Shown piece after piece: positions 1 through 6,962 of a stretch of 9,561 nucleotides of DNA (within the stretch, counting starts at the first letter, position 1; every line of letters begins with the position of its first letter). The position numbers were made by a program, and so were the translations under genes. Under the pieces are notes generated by a model. That model ran no database searches, had not been told where the DNA came from, and worked only from the letters and a program-made list of their open reading frames with translations. Source of the stretch: Bacteroidales bacterium (lineage in GTDB: Bacteria; Bacteroidota; Bacteroidia; Bacteroidales; JAAUTT01); NCBI GenBank assembly GCA_012031335.1, contig JAAUTT010000106.1, positions 1 through 9,561 of the forward strand, in the 5' to 3' direction.

Positions 1-1381
1 ATTTGTGCACCCCAGGCATGACCCGATCCACGTGCGGCATCAACCTGTATTTTTGAGCCTATGTATTTGGCTTTTTCGGCGGTGAATCCTAGCTTCTTTA
101 AAATATCGGGCAACTTTTTTTCAAAGGCTGCTGCACTGGGATAATCTTTTTTTACTCTCCGGGTGAGGTCTTCTTCTTTAATGTTACTGCGGCTTTTGAA
201 TCCATCGTACCAATATCAAATGGTTCCAGTTTGCGACCTAATCTTGACTCAATCAAGGCTGCAACTTTTTTTACTTCCTCCGAACCCACAAGTTCGCGGA
301 AGAGTTTTTCAACTTCCTCCTGAGGGATTTCCATTTCCGCGTTAAACTTTGCCTGGATAAAGGTTGGAAAAAAAGGATTATACGAATCCATTTCCTTGAG
401 CGCTTTGAAATTAGATAACAAAGTCTGGTACCGGATATTTTCTTCGGGGTTTATATCAATTTCATTGCCATTGTTAAATATTTTGTTTTCATAAGGATTC
501 CACAAGTATTTGTCGGAATTAATTACCTCCGAAGGAATATCCTGATGAATAATCCTTTTCATTACCTCATAAATAATCTGTTGCTTCTCCAAACCCTGCT
601 TATCTGCATAATGAGACTTCAGTTCATCCCTGAGCCCCCAGTGACTAATAAGTTTCATATCCTGAGGAAACAGGAGAGAATCGGTTTTCCCGTTGCGGAG
701 ATTACCCATATAAATGTTATAATCCGATATGTAAGCATCGGCTTTGGTAACAATATCACCATATTTCAGATTTAATTCGGAGGGAACCCTGGAGGTAACC
801 AAATCGCCTAACCGGGCATAGCCCCACTCTTTCCGGTTCCAGTTTGACTGCAACTTCAGCTTTTCGGTAAGACTATAATATTTAAAATTCAACAAAATAT
901 AAAAAGCCAGCTTATTGGAAAAGAAGTCTTCTTCGAGATGACTTGAAGCCTCATAGCCGCCGAACATCATATCGACAGCAGATATGTTGCCCATAGGCAT
1001 ATGCAGAGGTTCTTTTAGCAAAACCGACATTTTATTAAAATTGCCGTAAAGTATTTCAAGGTTCCTTGAAATACGGAAATAAGCGCTATCGAGATCAGCA
1101 GGATCGGCGGTGAAGTTTTCCAGGCAAAAATTCTTAAATGTTTCGGGAGTTCCGTCAGCTGGACGCCAAAAGTAAGCAGTTTGCTTAATTCCTGTTTCGA
1201 TGCGCGATTTATCAGCTTCGGGATATTTTTTTAAAAGCGAGTCTACAACCATTTTCTGAACAGTTGGATCGATGTTTGTCATAGCAGTGGTTGTTTTAGG
1301 TTGAGTTTGCATTTTACAGGCATCAAACATAAAAACTGTTAAAATAATGAGTATTGCTTCTGTCGATCTTTTTATTTTCAT
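1..1381 (-). CDS. Large Bacteroidota lipoprotein, possible metallopeptidase; frameshifted, 3' end beyond window
   Basis: The ATG at 1381 opens a protein with a lipoprotein-type signal: K/R at residues 2-5, a hydrophobic stretch at 9-19 and FDAC with Cys22 as the candidate lipidation site. It is therefore probably an envelope lipoprotein. The open frame stops at 152, but from about 211 the next frame gives a natural continuation (IWYDGFKSRSNIKEEDLTRR, later GSGHAWGAQ) that stays open to base 1. One base is missing where ATT-TGG would be expected (210-214). About 460 residues are visible and the protein continues past the edge. The mature part is mostly helical and charged, with no catalytic motif in view. 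From memory, this resembles a roughly 700-residue Bacteroidota family whose C-terminal half carries an HExxH-type zinc motif; that half is outside the window, so peptidase function is inference. It is divergent from the LEA14-like gene. The gene is surely real; its function is uncertain. Confidence 0.75.
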
Positions 1382-1402
1382 AGCTGGTTTTGATTAGAAA
1401 TG

Positions 1403-1435
1403 CAAATTAGAATGATTTCAAAGCTTCTTACAAAA
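1403..1435 (-). promoter_or_regulatory. Candidate promoter of the large lipoprotein gene
   Basis: On the minus strand TTTTG (1435-1431) is followed after 21 bases by TAATTTG (1409-1403). This resembles the Bacteroidota sigma-ABfr pattern TTTG-N19-21-TAnnTTTG, although the -7 box is one base short. It would give a leader of about 15 nt before the ATG at 1381. It is called from pattern only. Confidence 0.4.
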
Positions 1436-1464
1436 TTTTAAAAGTGTGTTTCGCATCATCTTTC

Positions 1465-1472
1465 TATATTTG
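1465..1472 (+). promoter_or_regulatory. -7 element of the LEA14-like lipoprotein gene
   Basis: TATATTTG is a perfect match to the Bacteroidota -7 consensus TAnnTTTG and lies 16 bases before the ATG at 1489. I see no good -33 box at the right distance. Its position argues against the longer reading frame that opens at 1444 and for a start at 1489. Confidence 0.45.
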
Positions 1473-1488
1473 TCACAAAATTGATGAA

Positions 1489-1941
1489 ATGAAAAAGCTA
1501 TTATATATTCTGTTCATAAGTTTAATTTCATTGTCTTTTTCTTCGTGCGTTAAGCTGCAATCGCTGGAGATAAGCAAATTTAAAGATTTTGAGATTGTAG
1601 ATTTTAAAGACAATGTACTTACTTTACGCGCAAATATTGTGGTAAGCAATCCTAATCCAGTGAAGATGAAAATTTCGGATGCCAAATTTGATCTTAAGAT
1701 AAGCGAAACAGTTGTTGGACATTTATCGCAGATGGATAAACTGGTTTTGCCAGCCCGTTCGGAAAATGAATACCCTGTTATGGCTAAATTTCAGATAACC
1801 AATCTGAAAAACGGGCTAATGTCGCTAATTCAGATTGTGAACCGGAGAGATGCAAAAATATCGGTAACCGGCAGTGTTGTAGGTAAGACTCTTTTATACC
1901 GGAAAACTTTCGATTTTAAAGACATAAAAATATATGAATAA
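1489..1941 (+). CDS. LEA14-like (LEA type 2/WHy fold) lipoprotein
   Basis: This encodes 150 residues. An upstream in-frame start at 1444 exists, but the ATG at 1489 puts MKK directly before a hydrophobic segment (residues 4-17) and a lipobox FSSC with Cys20, and the -7 box lies between the two starts. The mature part is beta-rich with a conserved NPNP turn (54-57) after alternating hydrophobic strands (VLTLRANIVVS). It also has the pattern of a polar strand followed by an NLKNG loop, as in LEA_2/WHy domains, which form a small beta-sandwich. Bacteroidota carry many such small lipoproteins of unknown role, probably periplasmic and membrane anchored. The protein is complete, with no frame problem. 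It stands alone between its own -7 box and that of the next gene. The family assignment is moderately sure; the function is unknown. Confidence 0.8.
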   Translation: MKKLLYILFISLISLSFSSCVKLQSLEISKFKDFEIVDFKDNVLTLRANIVVSNPNPVKMKISDAKFDLKISETVVGHLSQMDKLVLPARSENEYPVMAKFQITNLKNGLMSLIQIVNRRDAKISVTGSVVGKTLLYRKTFDFKDIKIYE

Positions 1942-1971
1942 TCAAACAAGCGGAAAGAATAAAAAAATGTA

Positions 1972-1979
1972 TAAATTTG
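1972..1979 (+). promoter_or_regulatory. -7 element upstream of the SPOR-domain gene
   Basis: TAAATTTG matches TAnnTTTG and sits 28 bases before the ATG at 2008, giving a leader of about 20 nt. No clear -33 TTG is seen. If correct, the SPOR gene and the purF-like gene 10 bp behind it are transcribed from here. Confidence 0.4.
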
Positions 1980-2007
1980 TGCCTGTTTTTTAGCATATAA
2001 AACTGGA

Positions 2008-2474
2008 ATGAAGCATATTATCAGTTTTTGATATTTCTCGGAACAATCCCGTTCTTTACCCAGGCGCAATCAAGTGCCTCATTTCCAAAGCCTGCCATAT
2101 TACATGAACTTCAAACTTCCAAAGCTGATGAGGGGACAATTCAGATAATTCAGGATTCGGGAATTGAAGATTTACTGGCCCGACATCTGGAAGTAAACAG
2201 GAGAAATGAAGGAATTACTGGGTATCGGATAATGTTATTTAAAGATGGAAGTCAAAACTCCAAAAGAACGGCATTTGATGTAAAAAGTCAGTTTTTACGC
2301 AGTTTTCCCGGAAACGAAGTGTATTACATATATGAACAACCCGAGTCGAAGCTCTTTGTAGGTGATTTTCGTTCAAAATCGGAAGCTATGCGCATGAAAA
2401 CAGAAATTGAAAAGCTTTTTCCCAAAGCTATAGTTTTAGAAACCAAAATTAACTTTCCTAAACTGGAAAAATAG
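2008..2474 (+). CDS. Secreted SPOR-domain protein, frameshift in signal peptide
   Basis: The uninterrupted frame has no ATG; its nearest start-like codon is TTG at 2028. However, ATG at 2008 begins MKHIISF and stops at once (TGA 2029-2031). Adding one T to the run at 2025-2029 joins MKHIISF to LIFLGTIPFFTQAQ, a textbook signal peptide with cleavage near TQAQ (residues 18-21). I therefore take 2008 as the start, giving 155 residues after correction. The mature protein has a helical N-terminal part and then a SPOR-like beta-alpha-beta region (about residues 71-150), with GYRIMLF, a helix ending FLRSFPG, then KLFVGDFRSKSEA and a final FPKAIVLET strand. SPOR domains bind denuded peptidoglycan glycans, so a periplasmic wall-associated role is likely. 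The gene lies 10 bp upstream of the purF-like gene, so the two are probably cotranscribed without an obvious functional link. Confidence 0.8.
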
Positions 2475-2484
2475 AGGACACAAA

Positions 2485-4432
2485 ATGACGGATCAGTTGC
2501 AGCACGATTGTGGAATTGCCCTTGTAAGATTACTTAAACCGCTCGAATACTACCAACTTAAATACGGAACCTGGCAATACGGCCTTCAGAAGCTGTACCT
2601 GATCATGGAAAAGGAACGTAACCGGGGCCAGGATGGAACCGGAGTGATGTGTGTAAAACTGGATATGGAGCCAGGTAACGAATTTATATTCAGGGAACGT
2701 TCGGTTGAAGAGAACTCCATTGGGGTTGTGTTTAAAAAAAATTTCCAATTATCTCGAAGAATACGAAAAAACAAACCGGGAACTCCTCGAGAACGCACAT
2801 TGGGCTAAGCAGGAATTGGATTATGCAGGCGAATTATATTTAGGTCATCTGCGATATGGTACTTTTGGGAATAATACTATTGATAAGGTACATCCGGTGC
2901 TTCGTCGTAATAACTGGCGAACCCGTAACCTTGCGCTAGCCGGAAATTTCAACTTAACCAATGTAGATGAGCTTTTTAATGTACTTGTAAATCTTGGTCA
3001 GTTTCCACGGGGGGTATTCCGATACCGTTACAGTACTCGAAAATGTAGGCCACTTCCTCGACAGGGAAAATCAACGGTTGTTCGATCAATATAAAGTTGA
3101 AGGTCACGATAATGTGAAACTTTCGTTAATGATAGGCGAGAAAATGAACATCGGATCTATTCTTCGCGAAGCTAGTAAACGTTGGGACGGAGGCTATGCT
3201 ATAGCTGGAATAATTGGTCATGGTGATTCCTTTGTATTACGTGATCCATGGGGTATTCGCCCTGCCTATTTTACCACGATGACGAAGTGGCGGTTGTTGC
3301 TTCGGAACGACCCGTGATTCAAACTGCTTTTAACCTGAAAACTGATCAGGTGAAGGAAATTCGCCCCGGATCTGCCGTAATTATTAAGAAAAATGGCCAG
3401 GTAATAGAGGAAATGGTTAGAGAACCGCAGGAAAGAAAATCCTGTTCTTTTGAACGTATCTATTTTTCGAGGGGGAGCGACCATGATATTAATAAAGAAC
3501 GTCGTAAACTTGGCGAATTACTTACCAACGACATACTGAAAGCGGTTGATTACGATCTTTCAAACACAGTTTTTTCTTATATACCCAATACTGCCGAAAC
3601 TGCTTTTTATGGAATGCTGGAAGGGATAGAAAATCATCTTACCGACAAAAAGAAAAAAGCCATTATGGATGCAGGTACCAACCTGACCCCCGAACTTCTC
3701 GACACCATTATGGGTGAGAAACTGAGGGTTGAAAAGGTTGCCATTAAAGATGTAAAACTGCGTACTTTCATTACGCAAGATAAAAGCAGGTCGAACCTGG
3801 TAGGGCATGTTTACGATGTGACCTATGGAACCATCCGTCCAAAGGTGGATAGCCTGGTTATTATTGATGATTCCATTGTGAGAGGTACAACCCTTAAAAA
3901 AAGTATTATAAAAATACTGGATAGGCTTGAGCCCAGAAAAATTGTAGTTGTTTCTTCTTCCCCGCAGATTTGCTATCCCGACTGCTATGGTATCGATATG
4001 GCAAAGTTAGGAGACTTTGTTGCTTTTCAGGCAGCCATTGCATTGTTAAAAGAAACCGGGAAGTCGACCATTATCAATATGGTTTACAAGAAATGCAAAG
4101 AACAACAGCATAGTCCCAAAGAAAGTCTGGTGAACTTTGTAAAAGAAATTTATAAACCATTCACACCACAGGAAATTTCAAAAAAAATTGGCCAGATGTT
4201 ACGCACATCCGAAACAAAAGCCGAACTGGAAATAATATATCAGACTGTCGAAAACCTGCATGTAGCCTGTCCGCACGATTTGGGCGACTGGTACTTTACC
4301 GGCAATTATCCTACTCCTGGCGGAAATAAGGTAGCCAATAATTCTTTTATTAACTATGTGGAAGGTAACGATAAAACGGGCTTATTAAAAGAAATTTTAT
4401 TTTATCCGGAATCATGGCAGGACTTAGATTAA
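2485..4432 (+). CDS. purF: Amidophosphoribosyltransferase (PurF-type), long Bacteroidota form, three frame breaks
   Basis: The family makes 5-phosphoribosylamine from PRPP and glutamine, the first step of cytoplasmic purine synthesis. Four open segments in different frames join into one 648-residue protein if one A is removed from the A-run 2734-2741, one G from 3009-3014, and one T is added at 3269-3272. The N-terminal amidohydrolase part shows the nucleophile candidate Cys9 (HDCGIALVRL), RNRGQDGTG, GHLRYGTFGN, AGNFNLTN and YSDTVTV. The phosphoribosyltransferase part has the PRPP loop IIDDSIVRGTT (residues 459-469) and SSSPQICYPDCYGID. A C-terminal extension contains CPHDLGDWYFTGNYPTPGG. At about 650 residues it is longer than canonical PurF (about 470-500). 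It matches the long homologue found in Bacteroidota, which often coexists with a second, canonical PurF, so it may be a paralogue rather than the sole enzyme. The stop of the SPOR gene is 10 bp upstream, and AGAGG precedes the ATG. Confidence 0.9.
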
Positions 4433-4464
4433 CCCGTCTCTTCTTCTGAAATCATATATGTGAA

Positions 4465-4493
4465 TTGAGTGTAGTTTCCCAGACTACACTCAA
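4465..4493. terminator. Bidirectional hairpin terminator between convergent genes
   Basis: TTGAGTGTAGT (4465-4475) and ACTACACTCAA (4483-4493) form a perfect 11-bp stem around a 7-base loop. It lies 32 bp after the purF-like stop and 17 bp beyond the stop of the convergent isomerase gene. There is only a weak T-rich tail on the plus side (ATCTTTAAATCTT), so termination may be factor-assisted. Its place between two converging operons makes a shared terminator the natural reading. Confidence 0.7.
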
Positions 4494-4510
4494 CTCATCT
4501 TTAAATCTTA

Positions 4511-5349
4511 TTAAAACTTCAGGTTTTTCAGATATTCACTACTGCTTTTGAGGCAAGCCATACCATCCACTACCTTATCACGTTCAACAAAATAGTGTTT
4601 TATACCCTGGTCTTTCGCTTCACAAAAAATGGCTGGAAAATCAATAATTCCGCTTCCCGGGCATTCGAAATCCTGATCTGGACCAGGAGCCATGTCCTTA
4701 ACATGTAGAATGGGTATCCTTCCTTTGTATTTTTCAAAATTTGCAGTGGATCGGCACCGCCCTTTTTCACCCAATAAATATCCATTTCGCAATATACAAG
4801 TGAGGGGTCGGTATTTTTCATCAGGTAATCGAAAGGCATCCCCTCTTCCATGGCGATGAACTCTTTATCGTGGTTATGCCAGCAAAAAGTAAGACCACTT
4901 TCTTTACAAATCTGACCTATTATATTTAGTATTTCTGCACTTTTCCTGCAATCGTCGAGTTTAAACGGACCACCGGATAACCACGGCCAATAGGTAACGG
5001 CAAATTTCAGTTTCAGTTCATGCAGTTTTTCAATATTGATCTTTAACTCTTCTTTATTATCCGTAAACTTTATTCCTCCGGCTATAGGTGAAATACCCAA
5101 CTGTGAGCAAAACTGAAGGAAAGAAGTTGCGGATTCGCCGTAGTACTTACCGGTTTCCATCTCAGTAAAACCCATACCGGCAACTTTCCGAAGAGTCGAT
5201 TCCCAGTCATTGTCCAATTCTTTGCCAATAATACCTGCAATAAAACCAAAATTTTCGAGTGTATCTTTTTTAAGGGTCCAGGAACTGTTAATCATCAATG
5301 CAGCAGCTGCAGCTCCGGTTGTAGTTATAAAATTTCTACGTGATGTCAT
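4511..5349 (-). CDS. Tat-exported sugar phosphate isomerase/epimerase-like protein (xylose isomerase-like TIM barrel), frameshifted
   Basis: ATG at 5349 gives MTSRRNFITTTGAAAAALMI, a twin-arginine signal (SRRNFI, then a small hydrophobic stretch), so the protein is probably exported folded to the periplasm. The frame breaks in the T-run 4730-4734, which is A on the coding strand. Restoring one A joins DPLQILK to KYKGRIPILHVKDM and gives 279 residues, close to the family length. Metal-site-like residues typical of the AP endonuclease 2/xylose isomerase fold are present: His158 and His160 (WHNHDKEF), Glu188 and Asp190 (CEMDIYW), His216 (LHVKDM) and Glu256 (YFVERDKV). The family isomerises or epimerises sugars, and some periplasmic Bacteroidota members act on 3-keto-sugars. 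It starts 17 bp after the oxidoreductase stop, so the two are one operon and likely one pathway. The substrate cannot be read from the sequence. Confidence 0.85.
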
Positions 5350-5366
5350 TTGTTTTGCTATTAAGT

Positions 5367-6693
5367 TTAAATCACCGGTAAGGTCCAGGGTTTACGGTAT
5401 GCGGGAGTGATAAGCGCATTGGCAGCGCTGCTGTTAGTGAAGATACCTTTGGCTTCGTCCCATAATAATACAGGTTCCCCAACACGGGCTGCAATATTTG
5501 CCATATGCACATGCAGAGCTGCTGCTCGTCCCATATCAGGGGTGCAGGCTGTTTTTGACCTGTTTTTGATGCAGTCGATAAAGTTTCGTACATGCTCACC
5601 ATGCGATTCCTTACCATCGGTAAATGTATATTCTTCAGCTTTTGCCTTTTTTTCCTTATTATCCCACTCGGGGTACACTGTAAGTTTTGACCGGTTAACC
5701 ACGAGGGTAGCGTTATCGCCTACAAAAGCCAATCCATATGGTAAGTCGTATGGGCCCCGTTGCACCCCGGCAGTCATATCCCAGTTTATTACAAGCTTAC
5801 TTCCGGGGAAAGATACTGTCATAGAATCGAATGTTTCCCGAGCCCTTTTCTCTTTAAAAGTATTATCGCCATAAACCATTACTTTCTCAGGTCCCTGAAG
5901 TCTGTTATTGGACCACAGTGCAATATCGATCAGGTGCACGCCCCAGTCGGACATTAAACCTCCGCCATAATCCCAAAAGTGACGCCACGATCCGTGAAAT
6001 CTGTTTTTATTATAGGGTCTTTCAGGTGCCGGGCCCAGCCACATATCATAATCCACCCCTGCCGGAACAGCTTCGTCGGGAACAATTTCGGGCCCTACTC
6101 CATATTCGAAATTAGCCCAAACATTGATTTTTCGGAGATTTCCAATTTTACCTGATTTTACAAGTTCCATCGCTTTTCCAAAGATAAATCCACTACGCTG
6201 TTGCTGGCCAATTTTGTATAACCCTTTTGTTATAGCGGCTGGCAGCTTTCACCATTAAATTTACCTCTCCAATTGAATTAGCCATAGGTTTTTCCACATA
6301 TACATCCTTTTCGGCCTGCAATGCATAGATATACTGGAGACAGTGCCAATGGTCGGGTGTTCCGATAATTACTGCATCTATATCTTTTTGTTCGAGCAGT
6401 TTTCTGAAATCCTTATAAAGTTTGGGATTCTGGTTGTGTTTTGAACGGATCTCAGCGGCTTTCTCATTTAGGATATTTTCGTCGATATCGCAAAGAGCAA
6501 CGCAGTTTACGTCGGTATTCGACAGGTGATGCGTCAGAATTCCAAACCCCATGTTACGGCATCCAATAAGCGCTACATTAACTTTGTCGCTGGGAGCGAC
6601 AGCAGATTTCCATATTCCGGATGGCAAAACAGTTGCCATACCGATTCCGGCAGTTGCTACAGCATTTTGCCTGATAAAGTTTCTTCGAGATAA
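5367..6693 (-). CDS. Tat-exported Gfo/Idh/MocA family oxidoreductase, one frameshift and no visible start codon
   Basis: Two open segments join if one A is removed from the coding-strand A-run at 6215-6212, giving RVIQ-IGQQQRSGF in place of a stop. The N-terminal Rossmann part has VNVALIGCRNMGFG (nucleotide loop), CDID after the second strand, GTPDHWH and the family signature VEKPMANS. The C-terminal part has WLGPAPERPYN, DYGGGLMSDWGVHLIDIALW (His-Asp catalytic region) and ends YRKPWTLPVI. Length is about 441 residues. In frame upstream of the first ATG (6639) is SRRNFIRQNAVATAGIG, a twin-arginine signal starting at 6690, so 6639 is not the true start. No ATG, GTG or TTG precedes it before an in-frame TAG at 6697-6699, although AGGAG stands at 6694-6698. 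Start-codon bases appear to be lost. These enzymes oxidise or reduce sugars with bound NAD(P). The isomerase follows in the same operon. Confidence 0.88.
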
Positions 6694-6698
6694 CTCCT
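6694..6698 (-). promoter_or_regulatory. Ribosome binding site marking the oxidoreductase start
   Basis: AGGAG on the minus strand lies just before the codons for SRRNF of the Tat signal. It supports translation starting near 6690-6693, where the window sequence reads GAGTTATCT with no start codon. It argues against the internal ATG at 6639, which lies after the twin-arginine motif. Confidence 0.6.
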
Positions 6699-6699
6699 A

Positions 6700-6962
6700 T
6701 TGCAGTTAGAATTGGTTAAGTTAATAGTTGTTGTAAATTGATAATAGCGAATATATGAAAATTAAACTGATAGAAAATGGGTTATGCTAATATTAACCAG
6801 CTAATATATTTGAGACAGGGCATATAACCATCAGGTTGATACTTTATGACTGAAAAGTATAGACTTTACTCCCCATATTCATAGGAGAAATCTTGATGTT
6901 AACGTATGTATAACCGTTGAGATATTTACTGGTAAAAACTAGTTCAAAAAGTTAACGGAGAT
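6700..6962. other. Intergenic region between oxidoreductase and channel genes
   Basis: No gene is supported in these AT-rich 263 bases. The promoter of the minus-strand oxidoreductase operon should lie here. The best minus-strand -7 candidate is TATATTCG (6755-6748), one mismatch from TAnnTTTG and without a good -33 box. A plus-strand TATATTTG (6805-6812) has no gene to serve. GCTAATAT occurs twice in direct orientation (6786-6793 and 6800-6807), 14 bp apart. No strong terminator for the channel gene was seen. Confidence 0.5.
6786..6807. repeat. Short direct repeat GCTAATAT x2
   Basis: Two exact 8-base copies at 6786-6793 and 6800-6807 have starts 14 bases apart, with TTAACCA... between them. 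ATATTA and TAATAT also make a small inverted repeat across the middle. It could be an operator for the oxidoreductase operon, but in AT-rich DNA it may be chance. Confidence 0.3.

Noticed and set aside
163..775. Plus-strand open frames at 163-345 and 545-775
   Set aside because: They lie antisense to the well-supported lipoprotein gene, have low-complexity leucine-rich or unconvincing translations, and show no start signals.
1444..1488. Longer start for the LEA14-like lipoprotein at 1444
   Set aside because: The extra 15 residues precede a perfect lipoprotein signal, and the likely -7 box at 1465-1472 lies inside the extension.
2028..2030. TTG as the real start of the SPOR protein
   Set aside because: It would give MIFLGTIPFF with no charged n-region, while the ATG 20 bases upstream restores a standard signal peptide with a single T added. 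Bacteroidota rarely use TTG.
2734..2741. Programmed ribosomal frameshifting in the purF-like gene
   Set aside because: It would need three separate shifts in both directions in one gene, with similar breaks in neighbouring unrelated genes; homopolymer sequencing error is simpler.
5407..5874. Plus-strand 155-codon open frame
   Set aside because: It is antisense to the conserved C-terminal half of the oxidoreductase; its length is explained by the codon bias of the opposite strand.
6756..6960. Small genes or an RNA gene in the 263-bp gap between oxidoreductase and channel
   Set aside because: The only open frames are about a dozen codons or fewer, and no tRNA-like cloverleaf or strong conserved structure could be seen by eye.
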